Shown here piece by piece: positions 41,395-52,648 of a DNA stretch of 64,000 bases (positions within the stretch are counted from its first letter, which is position 1; every line of letters begins with the position of its first letter). The notes below the pieces were generated by a model. It made no database searches, had not been told where the DNA came from, and saw only the letters and a list, made by a program, of their open reading frames with translations. Source of the stretch: Kitasatospora phosalacinea (lineage in GTDB: Bacteria; Actinomycetota; Actinomycetes; Streptomycetales; Streptomycetaceae); the NCBI RefSeq assembly GCF_030268885.1, contig NZ_BSSA01000008.1, positions 124,001-188,000 of the forward strand, read 5' to 3'. The translations under genes and the position numbers were made by a program.

Positions 41395-42645
41395 TCAGGA
41401 GACCGGCCGGGAGTCGCCCCACAGCCCCTCGAACTCCTCCCGGTAGACCTCCAGCAGCCCGGGCTCGGTGCCGCCGGACTCCTGCCCGGCGCCGCCGCGC
41501 AGCACCAGCGCGGGCGACTCGATGCCGCGCGCCCTGCGCAGGTAGGGCTGGACCACGCCGAGGTCGGTGGAGCGCCGCCGCCCGCCCGCGCCGGTGGTGC
41601 GCTGGCCCTCGACCAGGTACGCGGTGAACCGGGGCAGTTCGTCGAACACCCGGATCTCGAAGCTGCCCTGGTCGCGCAGCCGGGCCCGCACCCGCCGCAC
41701 GTGCATGATGTTCATCTCCACGGCGCGCCCCAACTCACCGCGGCCGATCCCGAGTTCGCGTTCGCGGCGGCGCACCGCGCTGCTCGCCGGGTTGAGGAAC
41801 AGCAGCCGCACCCGGCAGCCCTCGGAGGCGAGCCGGACCAGCCGCTTGCCGGTGTAGTTCTGGCAGAGCATGCCCAGGCCGATGCCGACCGCGTCGAGCC
41901 GCCGGGCGCCGTCGAGCAGGTCCTCGACCGGCAGGTCGCGCTGCAGCCGGACCCGGTCGGGGTGGACGGCGACCACGTCGGCGTACCGCCCGGCGACGAG
42001 TTCCTCGACCACGTCGGCGGGGACGCCGCCGTGCGCGCCGTCGAGCAGGGCGAGCAGCCGGGCGGCGGCCCGCTCGGTCTGGTCGAGGACGGTCTGCGAC
42101 AGGGCCCGGTTGCGGGAGACCACGTGCCGGGCGACCTCCAGTTCGTCGAGCGCCAGCTCGATCTCCCGGCGGTCCACCAGGTGCGGTTCGAAGCAGGGCC
42201 AGTGCTGGACCATCAGTTCGCGCAGCTGCGGCAGGGTGAGGAAGACCAGCGGGTCGTCGTCCAGCGGGTCGAGCAGGTAGCCCTTGCGGCGGGAGACCTC
42301 GCGGACGGCGGCGGCCCGGTGCACCCACTCCTCGCCGGCCGGTCCGGCGGCGGCGGTGACCCACTCCTCGCCGTGCGCGGGGGCGTAGACGGGGCGCAGC
42401 ACCTCGTCGACCAGGGCGCGCATCCGCTGCTCGACCAGGTTGAGCCAGACGTAGGCGCGGCCCGCGAGGCGGACCCGGCGGTAGGCGTCGTCCCACTGGT
42501 CGGCGGCCCAGGCGGGCGGCAGGCCCTCGACCGGGCCGCCGCCCTGCGGGGGCAGCGGGCCGCGGCCGCCGCGGACGATCAGCGTCGGGGCCTCGCTGCT
42601 GCCCGCCCGCGGGTCCGTGCCGTCGCCGCCGGCGGGGAACCCCAT
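41395..42645 (-). CDS. SAV2148-family HEPN domain protein
   Basis: 416 residues. Strong resemblance to the actinobacterial family I know as SAV2148: AYVWLNLVEQRMRALVDEVLRPVY, GEEWVHRAAAVREVSRRKGYLLDP, LPQLRELMVQHWPCFEP, LALDELEVARHVVSRNRALS and CRVRLLFLNPASSAVRRRERELG. The middle HEPN-like part (about 150-215) has the RxxxxH-like RHVVSRNRAL. The C-terminal third (about 270-410) has a phospholipase D or sugar-binding look but no HKD pair. The family has no settled function. ATG at 42645. It stands beside the DEDDh exonuclease on the same strand, so an RNA-related role is conceivable. Confidence 0.8.
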   Translation of the reverse strand: MGFPAGGDGTDPRAGSSEAPTLIVRGGRGPLPPQGGGPVEGLPPAWAADQWDDAYRRVRLAGRAYVWLNLVEQRMRALVDEVLRPVYAPAHGEEWVTAAAGPAGEEWVHRAAAVREVSRRKGYLLDPLDDDPLVFLTLPQLRELMVQHWPCFEPHLVDRREIELALDELEVARHVVSRNRALSQTVLDQTERAAARLLALLDGAHGGVPADVVEELVAGRYADVVAVHPDRVRLQRDLPVEDLLDGARRLDAVGIGLGMLCQNYTGKRLVRLASEGCRVRLLFLNPASSAVRRRERELGIGRGELGRAVEMNIMHVRRVRARLRDQGSFEIRVFDELPRFTAYLVEGQRTTGAGGRRRSTDLGVVQPYLRRARGIESPALVLRGGAGQESGGTEPGLLEVYREEFEGLWGDSRPVS

Positions 42646-43046
42646 CCGCTACCTCACCTCTCGTCCGCCGCCCTGCGGGTGGCGGTGCGTCCGCTGTGTC
42701 GCTCCACCACGACGGCCCTGGTCGCACGCCGCGTGGGCCCGGGGCTCGCGGTCCGGGACGATCAAGGGTATCGCCCGCCGCCGCCGGGCCGCAGCCCTCT
42801 TGACAGCAAGCGGATCCGGCCCCGACGCACCGTCACCGCCCGGGCACGCCGCGCCGACGACCGGGCCGACGGGACACCCGTTCGGGCGAACCACGCGCGG
42901 ATGGACGAGGAGTTCGGGCCGCCGCCGGGGAGTATGCGGATGTGCCGTGCGTCACCTGGTTGCCGCCCCGCACATGGCCGGGCGCTCCGCCGGGAACCCC
43001 CCGTAGGAGCGCCACTTCGCGTCTGGCACAAGGAAGTTGAGGACAC
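42646..43046. other. 401-base spacer between the HEPN gene and glgX
   Basis: No supportable gene. It must carry divergent promoters. A consensus -35 TTGACA stands at 42800-42805 on the plus strand, but no -10 lies at the right distance. A minus-strand GATACC lies near 42769. The glgX ribosome-binding site (TTGAGGAC) is at the right edge. Confidence 0.35.
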
Positions 43047-45155
<2,109 letters not shown>

Positions 45156-45249
45156 CGCTCCGGTTCGCCCCCGATCCGCACGCCTAACCGCGCCACCGCA
45201 CGGGTAGCCCCCTGCCCAGCGTGACATCGCAGATCAGAGGGGGTACGAA

Positions 45250-46092
45250 GTGTCTCGTCGGTGGTTGGTGACCGGGTGTTCGTCGGGGCTGGGGCTGGCG
45301 CTCGCGCGGGCGGTGGTGGCGGCCGGGGACAGGATCGTGGCGACCAGCCGGGGGGCCTCGCCGTTGGACGAGCTGGCGGCGCGGTTCCCCGGGCAGGTGG
45401 TGCCCGCCCGGTTGGAGCTGCGCAGCGCGGCGGAGTGCGCGGCGGTGGTGGAGCTGGCCCGCGAGCGCCTGGGCGGGGTGGACGTGCTGGTGAACAACGC
45501 CGGGGTGGGCCTGTTCGGGGCGGTGGAGGAGGTCTCGGACGCGGAGCTGCGCGAGCAGCTGGAGGTGCTGGCGGTGGCGCCGTGGCGGCTGGCGCGGCTG
45601 GTGCTGCCGGTGATGCGGGCGCAGGGCGGCGGCCACGTGGTGAACGTCTCCTCGGTGGGCGGCCGGATGGCCTTCCCCGGCCTGGGGGCGTACGTGGCGG
45701 GCAAGTTCGCGCTGGAGGGGATGAGCCTGGCGCTGGCGGCGGAGGCCGCGCCGTCCGGGGTGCGGGTGACGGTGGTGGAGCCCGGCGGTTTCGCCACCTC
45801 GTACGGGAACTCGCTGGCCGAGACGGCGGTGAAGCTGCCGGAGTACGGGGAGGCGCTGGCGCCGATGCGCGCGGCGCTGCGCGGCATGGCGGGGGACGCC
45901 GGGCTGAACCGGCCGGAGGCGTTCGCGGAGCTGGTGCTGCGGGTGGTCGCGGCGGAGGCGGGCCCGGTGCGGGTGCCGGTGGGGCCGGACGCGTACGCGA
46001 TGGTGGAGGCGGCGCTGGCCGGGGAGGCGGCGGAGCTGGCGGCGGCCCGGGCGCTGGCGGGCGAGGGGGTCGCGGAGCCCGACCCGGTCTGA
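45250..46092 (+). CDS. Short-chain dehydrogenase/reductase
   Basis: 280 residues, classical SDR. The NAD(P)-binding motif is TGCSSGLGLALA, the structural motif is LVNNAGVG, the catalytic serine is in VNVSSVGGRM, and the YxxxK is AYVAGK. An Arg in IVATSRG hints at NADP preference. The substrate cannot be read. GTG at 45250 is preceded by a GAGGGGG stretch. It sits between glgX and treY without a clear metabolic link; it may be independently transcribed, since 94 bases separate it from glgX. Confidence 0.9.
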   Translation: MSRRWLVTGCSSGLGLALARAVVAAGDRIVATSRGASPLDELAARFPGQVVPARLELRSAAECAAVVELARERLGGVDVLVNNAGVGLFGAVEEVSDAELREQLEVLAVAPWRLARLVLPVMRAQGGGHVVNVSSVGGRMAFPGLGAYVAGKFALEGMSLALAAEAAPSGVRVTVVEPGGFATSYGNSLAETAVKLPEYGEALAPMRAALRGMAGDAGLNRPEAFAELVLRVVAAEAGPVRVPVGPDAYAMVEAALAGEAAELAAARALAGEGVAEPDPV

Positions 46093-46171
46093 GCGCGCCC
46101 CCGGCCCGCCGCGCGCCCGTTCGGCGCAGTGCGGGCGGTAGGGCGGGGGCGGCCAGGGTAGGCATGCGGGT

Positions 46172-48562
46172 ATGACCTCAGCCGCCGCACGCCCCGAGCC
46201 GGCCGCTCCTCCGACGGCCAGTTACCGGCTCCAACTGCAGCCGGAGTTCACGTTGCACGACGCCCGCCGGGCGGTGCCGTACCTGGCGGCGCTCGGCGTG
46301 TCGCACCTGCACCTGTCGCCGCTGCTGGAGGCGGTGGCCGGGTCGACGCACGGGTACGACACGCTCGACCACAGCCGGATCAGCGAGCAGCTGGGCGGCG
46401 AGGGGGCGCTGCGCGAACTGGCCGCGGAGGCGGCGGCGCACGGGCTGGCGCTGATCGCCGACGTGGTGCCGAACCACATGGCGCTGCCGGTGCCGGAGCG
46501 GCTGAACGGGCCGCTGTGGCAGGTGCTGAAGAACGGCCCGGACGACCCGTTCGCGACCTGGTTCGACATCGACTGGACGGCCCAGCCGGGCCCGGTGGAC
46601 GCCCCGGAGCGGGGGCGGCTGCTGCTGCCGCTGCTGGGCGACCGGCTGGGCGCGGTGCTGGAGCAGCTGGTGGTGGACGGCGGGGTGCTGCGCTACCACG
46701 AGCACGAGTTCCCGCTGCGGCCCGGCACCGAGGGCCTGCCGCTGGCCGAGCTGCTGGAGCGGCAGTGGTACCGGCTGTGCTGGTGGCAGCTGGCGGACGA
46801 GCAGGTCAACTACCGGCGCTTCTTCACCGTCAACGACCTGATCGCCGTCCGGGTGGAGGTCCCGGAGGTGTTCGAGGCGACGCACGGGGTGCTGCTGCGG
46901 CTGCACCGGGAGGGCGTGCTGGCGGGCTTCCGGATCGACCACCCGGACGGGCTGGCGGACCCGCGCGGCTACCTGCGGCGGCTCGCGGAGGCCACCGGCG
47001 GGGCGTACACGGTGGTGGAGAAGATCCTGACCGGGGACGAGGCGCTGCCCGCGGACTGGCCGTGCGCGGGGACGACGGGGTACGACGCGCTGCGCCGGAT
47101 CGACGGGGTGCTGACCGACCGGCGGGGCGCGGAGAAGCTGTTCGCGGCCTACCGGCGGGACGTCGGCGAGGCGGTCGGCCCGGCGGAGGCGGGCCGGGCC
47201 GGGCGGGCCGAGATGGTGGCGCCGGGCGGGGCGCTGTCGGCGGAGACCGAGCGGCTGGTGCGCCTGGTGGGGCGGATCTGCGCGGAGGGCCCGGAGCTGG
47301 CCGACCACTCGCCGCTGGCGGTGCGCCGGGCGCTGGAGGAGTTGCTGGCGCACTACCCGGTGTACCGGCCGTACGTGGTGCCGGGCGAGCAGGCCCCGGC
47401 ACCGGCGCGGGAGGCGCTGGCGGCCCCGGCGGACGCCTCGGACACCGACCTGCTGGTGCGGGCGCTGGCGCTGGGCGAACTGGGGCGCTCGGCGGCGAAG
47501 GACGAGTTCTGCCACCGGTTCGGGCAGACCGCGTCGGCGGTGGCGGCCAAGGGCGTGGAGGACACCGCGTTCTACCGGTTCAACGCGCTGCTGTCGCTGA
47601 ACGAGGTGGGCGGCCTGCCGGAGCGCCCGGGCGTGTCGGTGGCGGAGTTCCACCACTGGTGCGCCGAGCAGGAGCGGCTGTGGCCGGCCGCGATGACGGC
47701 GCTGTCCACGCACGACACCAAGCGCAGCGCGGACGCCCGGGCCCGCCTGGCGGTGCTGGCGGAGCTGCCGGAGGTGTGGGCGGCGGAGTGCGCGGCGTGG
47801 ACGCTGGCGGCGGGCCCGTGCGCGGACCGCTCCACGGCCTGGCTGCTGTGGCAGACCCTGCTGGCCGCCTGGCCGGTCTCCGAGGAGCGGCTGCTGGGGG
47901 TGGTGCTGAAGTCGGTGCGGGAGGCGAAGCGGCGCACCTCGTGGAAGGAGCCGGACGCCGGGTTCGAGGGCTGGCTGGCGCAGTACGTGCGGGGGGCGCT
48001 GGCCAATCCGGGGCTGTGTCCGCGGATCGCCGGGTTCGCCGGGCTGATCGCGCCGTTCGCCCGGGTGAACTCGCTGTCGGCGGCGCTGCTGCACCTGCTG
48101 GCGCCGGGCGTGCCGGACGTGTTCCAGGGCGGCGAGGAGCCGCTGTACACGCTGGTCGACCCGGACAACCGGGCGCCGGTGGACCTGGGCGCGCTGGCGG
48201 TGCGGCTGACCGACGCGCCGCAGCCGCGCCCGGGCGACCTGGCCCGGGAGAAGCTGCACCTGACCACCACCGCCCTGCACCTGCGCCGCGCCCGCGAGCT
48301 GGGCTCCTACCGGCCGCTGGCGGCGGACGGCCCGGCCGCCGAGCACCTGGTGGCGTTCGGGCGGGGCGAGCGGGTGCTGTGCGCGGCGACCCGGCTGCCG
48401 TACGGGCTGCACCGGGCGGGCGGCTGGCGGGAGACCACGCTGGAGCTGCCGCCGGGCCGCTGGACGGACCTGCTGACCGACCGCCGCTTCACCGGCGGCC
48501 CGGTCGAACTGTCGTACCTGTTCCGGCAGTTGCCGGTGGCGTTGCTCTCGGAGGGGTCGTGA
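46172..48562 (+). CDS. treY: Malto-oligosyltrehalose synthase
   Basis: 796 residues, GH13. Turns the reducing-end bond of maltodextrin into an alpha,alpha-1,1 trehalosyl end. N-terminal TASYRLQLQPEFTLHDARR and YLAALGVSHLHLSPLLEA are classic, and HGYDTLDHSRISEQLGG follows. The catalytic residues read as Asp256 (GFRIDHPDG), Glu283 (VVEKIL) and Asp515 (STHDTKRS). The C-terminal part ends with FRQLPVALL. ATG at 46172. The stop codon overlaps the treZ start, so TreY and TreZ are made together. Confidence 0.96.
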   Translation: MTSAAARPEPAAPPTASYRLQLQPEFTLHDARRAVPYLAALGVSHLHLSPLLEAVAGSTHGYDTLDHSRISEQLGGEGALRELAAEAAAHGLALIADVVPNHMALPVPERLNGPLWQVLKNGPDDPFATWFDIDWTAQPGPVDAPERGRLLLPLLGDRLGAVLEQLVVDGGVLRYHEHEFPLRPGTEGLPLAELLERQWYRLCWWQLADEQVNYRRFFTVNDLIAVRVEVPEVFEATHGVLLRLHREGVLAGFRIDHPDGLADPRGYLRRLAEATGGAYTVVEKILTGDEALPADWPCAGTTGYDALRRIDGVLTDRRGAEKLFAAYRRDVGEAVGPAEAGRAGRAEMVAPGGALSAETERLVRLVGRICAEGPELADHSPLAVRRALEELLAHYPVYRPYVVPGEQAPAPAREALAAPADASDTDLLVRALALGELGRSAAKDEFCHRFGQTASAVAAKGVEDTAFYRFNALLSLNEVGGLPERPGVSVAEFHHWCAEQERLWPAAMTALSTHDTKRSADARARLAVLAELPEVWAAECAAWTLAAGPCADRSTAWLLWQTLLAAWPVSEERLLGVVLKSVREAKRRTSWKEPDAGFEGWLAQYVRGALANPGLCPRIAGFAGLIAPFARVNSLSAALLHLLAPGVPDVFQGGEEPLYTLVDPDNRAPVDLGALAVRLTDAPQPRPGDLAREKLHLTTTALHLRRARELGSYRPLAADGPAAEHLVAFGRGERVLCAATRLPYGLHRAGGWRETTLELPPGRWTDLLTDRRFTGGPVELSYLFRQLPVALLSEGS

Positions 48563-50298
48563 TGCGGTACCAGGTGTGGGCGCCGGACGCCAAGGTGGTC
48601 GAGGTCGAGGTCGGGGCGATCCCGTACCTGCTGGAACGCGACCCGGCCCGGCCGGGCTGGTGGCACGGCGAGGCGCCGGAGGGCGACTACGGGTTCCGGC
48701 TGAACGGGGGCCGGGCGCTGCCGGACCCGCGCTCCGCGTGGCAGCCGTTCGGCCCGGACGGGCTGAGCCGTCCGGTCGACCACGCGGCGTTCGTCTGGTC
48801 GGAGACGGCCTGGCGGGGGCGCCCGCTGCCGGGGGCGGTGGTGTACGAGCTGCACGTCGGGACGTTCACCCCGGAGGGGACGTTCGACGCGGCCGTCGGG
48901 AGGCTCGACCACCTGGCCGAACTGGGCGTGGACTTCGTCGAGTTGATGCCGGTGTGCGCCTTCCCGGGCCGCTCCGGCTGGGGGTACGACGGGGTGGACC
49001 TGTGGGCGGTGCACGAGCCGTACGGCGGCCCGGACGGGCTGAAGCGGTTCGTGGACGCGGCGCACCGGCGCGGCCTGGGCGTGGTGCTGGACGTGGTGCA
49101 CAACCACCTCGGTCCGTCCGGCAACTACCTTCCGCAGTACGGCCCGTACTTCACCGACCGGCACCAGACGCCGTGGGGCTCGGCGGTCAACCTGGACGCG
49201 CCGGGCTCGGACGAGGTGCGGGCCTTCCTGATCGGCAGCGCGCTGTCCTGGCTGCGCGACTACCGGATCGACGGGCTGCGCCTCGACGCGGTGCACGCCC
49301 TGGTGGACACCCGGGCCCGCCACTTCCTGGAGGAACTCGCCTACGAGGTGCGGAAGTTGGCGCAGGCCACCGGGCGGCCGCTGTTCCTGGTCGGCGAGTC
49401 CGACCTGAACGACCCGCGCACCACCACCGCCCGGGAGGCGGGCGGGCAGGGCCTGGACGCGCAGTGGAGCGACGACTTCCACCACGCGCTGCACTGCCTG
49501 CTGACCGGCGAGTCCCAGGGCTACTACGCCGACTTCGCCGCCGACCCGTACGCGGCGCTCGCCAAGACGCTCACCAAGGGCTTCTTCCACGACGGGAGTT
49601 GGTCCTCGTTCCGGGGGCGCTCGCACGGCCGCCCGTTCCCGCCGGAGCACGGGCACCGGCTGCTGGGCTACGCGCAGACCCACGACCAGGTCGGCAACCG
49701 GGCCACCGGCGACCGGCTCTCCGCCTCGCTGCCGCCCGGGCGGCTGGCGGCGGCCGCGGCACTGGTGCTCACCTCGCCGTTCACGCCGATGCTGTTCATG
49801 GGCGAGGAGTGGGGCGCGGGCACGCCCTGGCAGTACTTCACCGACCACACCGACCCGCAGCTGGCCGAGGCCGTCCGGCAGGGGCGGCGGCGGGAGTTCG
49901 CCGGGCACGGCTGGCGGGCCGAGGACGTGCCCGACCCGCAGAGCCCGGCCACGGTCGCCGCCTCCACCCTGGACTGGTCCGAACCGCAGCGCGCCCCGCA
50001 CGCCGAACTGCTGGAGTGGTACCGGAAGTTGATCCGGCTGCGGCGCACCGCCCCGGAGCTCGCGGACGGCGACCTGGCGGCGGTGCGGGTCCGCCACGAC
50101 GCGGCGGCCGGCTGGCTGGTGGTGCACCGGGGCCGCTACCGGGTGCTGGTGCGGCTCGGCGGCGAGGGGCAGCCGCTGCCCGTCCCGCTGGAGGGCGAAC
50201 TCGCCGCGCTGGAGGGATCGTTCGGCGAGGTCGCGGCCGGGCCGAACGGTGCGGTGCTGCTGGGCCCGGACGCGGTGGCGGTCGTCCGCACCGCCTGA
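48562..50298 (+). CDS. treZ: Malto-oligosyltrehalose trehalohydrolase
   Basis: 578 residues, GH13. Cleaves trehalose from the TreY product. Catalytic residues read as Asp242 (GLRLDAVHAL), Glu279 (LVGESDLND) and Asp375 (THDQVGNR). The N-terminal RYQVWAPDAKVVEVEV is the family beta domain. The start is ATG 48562, sharing a base with the treY stop (TGATG) and placed five bases after GGAGGGG; a GTG just before is too close to it. The gene ends four bases from the convergent transketolase gene. With glgX and treY it completes glycogen to trehalose conversion. Confidence 0.95.
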   Translation: MRYQVWAPDAKVVEVEVGAIPYLLERDPARPGWWHGEAPEGDYGFRLNGGRALPDPRSAWQPFGPDGLSRPVDHAAFVWSETAWRGRPLPGAVVYELHVGTFTPEGTFDAAVGRLDHLAELGVDFVELMPVCAFPGRSGWGYDGVDLWAVHEPYGGPDGLKRFVDAAHRRGLGVVLDVVHNHLGPSGNYLPQYGPYFTDRHQTPWGSAVNLDAPGSDEVRAFLIGSALSWLRDYRIDGLRLDAVHALVDTRARHFLEELAYEVRKLAQATGRPLFLVGESDLNDPRTTTAREAGGQGLDAQWSDDFHHALHCLLTGESQGYYADFAADPYAALAKTLTKGFFHDGSWSSFRGRSHGRPFPPEHGHRLLGYAQTHDQVGNRATGDRLSASLPPGRLAAAAALVLTSPFTPMLFMGEEWGAGTPWQYFTDHTDPQLAEAVRQGRRREFAGHGWRAEDVPDPQSPATVAASTLDWSEPQRAPHAELLEWYRKLIRLRRTAPELADGDLAAVRVRHDAAAGWLVVHRGRYRVLVRLGGEGQPLPVPLEGELAALEGSFGEVAAGPNGAVLLGPDAVAVVRTA

Positions 50299-50302
50299 GC
50301 GG

Positions 50303-51217
50303 TCACCTGAGGTGCTCGGCGATCCGGGCGTGCAGGCCCGCCGCGTCCAGCCCGTAGGCGGCCAGGTGCTCGGGGATCGAGCCGTAGTGCCGGTGCTCGG
50401 CCAGCGGGACGCCCAGCGACAGGACGCGGTGCGGCAGGTGGGCGAGCGCCCGGTGCGCCGCGCGCTCCGAGGTGCCCGCCAGGTAGGGCTCCACCAGCAC
50501 CACGTCGGCCCGCTCGCCCAGCGCGGCGCGCAGGCCCGCCTCGTCGAACGGGCGGACGGTGGCCGCGTACAGCACCGTCACGTCCAGCGTCTCGGTGGCC
50601 GCCAGCACCGCGTCCAGCATCGGGCCGACCGCCAGTACCACGCCCGCCAGGTGCGAACCGCGGCGCACCGTCAGGAACTCGCCCGGGGCGACCGGCTGCG
50701 GCCCGGCGTTGCGGTGCTCGGAGAGCCGGACGTACTGCAGGGTGTCGTCGGCGGCCACCGCGTGGCGCAGCAGCAGGTCGGCCTCGGCGGGATGGCCGGG
50801 GACGTGGACGTGCCAGCCAGGGAGGGTGTCGAGTAGTGCGACGTCGCCCGGGGACATGTGGGTGCGGCCGCCGGCCGGCCAGTCGTAGGAGCCGGCGGCG
50901 CTCACCAGGACCGCGCCGACGCCCTGGTGGACCAGGTCCAACTTCAGCTGCTCGAAGGGCCGTTCGACCAGGAAGCTGGCGAAGGTGTGCGCGATCGGCC
51001 GCAGCCCGGTCAGCGCCAGGCCGCCCGCCACGCCGATCAGCAGCTGCTCGCGGATGCCGACGTTCACCACCCGGTCGGGGTGGGCGCGGGCCGCCCCGGC
51101 GAACTGCGCCACCCCGATGTCGGCGAGCACCAGCGCGGTGCGCGGGTCCCGCTCCAGCAGCTCGGTGACGGTCGCGCCGAACTGCTCGCGCATGGTGGCC
51201 TCGTGGACGCTCTGCAT
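50303..51217 (-). CDS. Transketolase C-terminal subunit (split)
   Basis: 304 residues: the pyrimidine-binding and C-terminal domains of transketolase. GIREQLLIGVAGGLALTG holds the cofactor-activating glutamate, and ADIGVAQF and THMSPGDVALLDTLPGW are family features. It needs the separate N-terminal subunit, whose gene ends 19 bases upstream, to make an active enzyme. Together they could move two-carbon units between sugar phosphates or act on a related ketose donor. ATG at 51217 with GGGGAG upstream. Small split pairs of this kind occur in streptomycetes beside a full-length tkt elsewhere. Confidence 0.87.
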   Translation of the reverse strand: MQSVHEATMREQFGATVTELLERDPRTALVLADIGVAQFAGAARAHPDRVVNVGIREQLLIGVAGGLALTGLRPIAHTFASFLVERPFEQLKLDLVHQGVGAVLVSAAGSYDWPAGGRTHMSPGDVALLDTLPGWHVHVPGHPAEADLLLRHAVAADDTLQYVRLSEHRNAGPQPVAPGEFLTVRRGSHLAGVVLAVGPMLDAVLAATETLDVTVLYAATVRPFDEAGLRAALGERADVVLVEPYLAGTSERAAHRALAHLPHRVLSLGVPLAEHRHYGSIPEHLAAYGLDAAGLHARIAEHLR

Positions 51218-51236
51218 GGTCTCTACTCCCCTGCGC

Positions 51237-51995
51237 TCAGCCGTGCTTGGGTTCGGTGCGGGCCACCACCGCGTACGGGCGGCCCGGGTGCGGGGCGGTG
51301 AACGCCCGGTGCAGCTGCTCGTGGTCGCGGCCGTCCACGGTGGCCGTCGCCCAGCCCTCGCCGGCGAAGCGGGCCGCGATGCCGCCGCTCCAGCCGTGCG
51401 TGGCCGAGGAGTTGTCGATCACCAGGACGTGCAGCCGCTCCAGGCCGACCGCCCCGGCGAAGGCCACCGCCTCGTGGTTGGAGCCCTCGTCGAACTCGGC
51501 GTCCCCGATCAGCACCCACACCGCCGGGCCGTCCAGCCCCTGCGCCCGCAGGCCCAGGGCCGTCCCCACCGCCAGCGGCAGGCCGTGCCCCAGCGAACCG
51601 GAGCCGATCTCCGCGCCCGGCACCAGCAGCCGGTCCGGGTGGTGGCCCAGCGGCGAGTCGTAGGCGCCGAAGCTGTGCAGCAGCTCCACCGGGAAGAAGC
51701 CCTTCGCGGCCAGCACCGCGTAGTACGCCATCGGGCCGTGGCCCTTGGACAGCAGGAACCTGTCCCGGTCCGGCGCGTCCGCGGCGGCCGGGTGCACGTC
51801 CAGCACCCGGTCGTACAGCACCCACAGCGCGTCCAGGGTGGAGTGCGCGGCCGGGGAGTGCTTCTCGTCGCCCGCCATCAGGGCGATCAGGTCCGACAGG
51901 TCGTCGTACCCGTACCTGCGGTCCGCCGTGCGGATCGTCGTGCCCGGGCCGCTCGTCCTGCCCGTCACGCTCGTCGTGCTCGTCACGCTCGTCAT
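51237..51995 (-). CDS. Transketolase N-terminal subunit (split)
   Basis: 252 residues: thiamine-diphosphate-binding half. SKGHGPMAYYAVLAAKGFFP, GSLGHGLPLAVGTALG and the diphosphate motif GDAEFDEGSNHEA (GDG with the third Gly as Ala) through IDNS are visible. The first 20 residues are a Ser/Thr/Val repeat encoded by CGCTCGTC-like units. ATG at 51995; GGAGG lies nine bases upstream. The start is about 15 bases from a SoxR-type palindrome, and soxR is divergent, so redox control of this split transketolase is the likely design. Confidence 0.87.
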   Translation of the reverse strand: MTSVTSTTSVTGRTSGPGTTIRTADRRYGYDDLSDLIALMAGDEKHSPAAHSTLDALWVLYDRVLDVHPAAADAPDRDRFLLSKGHGPMAYYAVLAAKGFFPVELLHSFGAYDSPLGHHPDRLLVPGAEIGSGSLGHGLPLAVGTALGLRAQGLDGPAVWVLIGDAEFDEGSNHEAVAFAGAVGLERLHVLVIDNSSATHGWSGGIAARFAGEGWATATVDGRDHEQLHRAFTAPHPGRPYAVVARTEPKHG

Positions 51996-52009
51996 GGGAG
52001 ACAGCCTCC

Positions 52010-52031
52010 GACTTCAAGCGCGCTTGAAGTC
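52010..52031. promoter_or_regulatory. SoxR box: perfect 22-base palindrome
   Basis: GACTTCAAGCG at 52010-52020 followed by its exact inverse at 52021-52031. The inner TCAAG-N4-CTTGA core equals that of known SoxR operators (CCTCAAG-N-CTTGAGG type). On the minus strand TTGACT (52033-52028) and GAGGCT (52008-52003) are 19 bases apart around it, the long spacer typical of SoxR-activated promoters. However, GGAGG there may instead be the ribosome-binding site. On the plus strand TTGAAG and TATCGT give a possible soxR promoter. Confidence 0.78.
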
Positions 52032-52062
52032 AAGCACCCGTTCCCCGGTATCGTGAACCGCC

Positions 52063-52560
52063 ATGACGCCCTCCCGGCACGACGTCCTCACCATCGGCCA
52101 GCTCGCCGAGCGCAGCGGCCTGGCCACCTCCGCGCTGCGCTACTACGAGAGCCTCGGCCTGATCCACTCCACCCGCACCACCGGGAACCAGCGCCGCTAC
52201 CCCCGCACCGCCCTGCGCCGGATCGCCTTCGTCCGGGCCGCCCAGCAGGTCGGCCTCAGCCTCGACGAGGCCCGCGCCGCGCTCGCCCGGCTCCCCGAGG
52301 ACCGCGCCCCCACCACCCGCGAGTGGAACGCCGTGGCCGCCGCCTGGCAGCACCGCATCGACCGGCAGATCGCCGAACTCCAGCTGATGAAAGCAAAGTT
52401 GACCGGCTGCATCGGCTGCGGCTGCCTCTCCCTGACCCGCTGCGGCCTCTACAACGCCGGCGACCGCGCCGCCGCCGCCGGGCCGGGCGCCCGCTACCTC
52501 CTCACCCGCGACCCGGACAGCGGCCCCGAACCCGGCCCCGCACCGGGGGCGGAGGGCTGA
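52063..52560 (+). CDS. soxR: Redox-sensitive transcriptional activator SoxR
   Basis: 165 residues, MerR family. N-terminal helix-turn-helix LTIGQLAERSGLATSALRYY, a dimer helix, and the 2Fe-2S ligands Cys116, Cys119, Cys121 and Cys127 (CX2CXCX5C), which match SoxR exactly. In actinobacteria SoxR responds directly to redox-active metabolites more than to superoxide. No ribosome-binding site precedes the ATG at 52063, and a -10-like TATCGT ends eight bases before it, so translation is probably leaderless. Divergent from a split transketolase across a SoxR box. Confidence 0.93.
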   Translation: MTPSRHDVLTIGQLAERSGLATSALRYYESLGLIHSTRTTGNQRRYPRTALRRIAFVRAAQQVGLSLDEARAALARLPEDRAPTTREWNAVAAAWQHRIDRQIAELQLMKAKLTGCIGCGCLSLTRCGLYNAGDRAAAAGPGARYLLTRDPDSGPEPGPAPGAEG

Positions 52561-52648
52561 TCCACTTCTTTCCCGGCCCGCCGCCGCACCGCCCGGCGGG
52601 CCGTCTATGCTGCCCCCGGAAGCGCGTTCCACCGACGGGGGAGCAGAC

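Noticed and set aside
42800-42805. Consensus TTGACA as a glgX promoter
   Set aside because: No -10-like hexamer lies 16-19 bases downstream, and the start codon is about 240 bases away. Recorded only as a spacer note.
46516-50298. A 1260-codon open frame spanning the treY and treZ region
   Set aside because: Its first part is an out-of-frame Gly/Arg/Ala-rich shadow of treY; only the part from 48562 is the real treZ. It is not a fusion protein.
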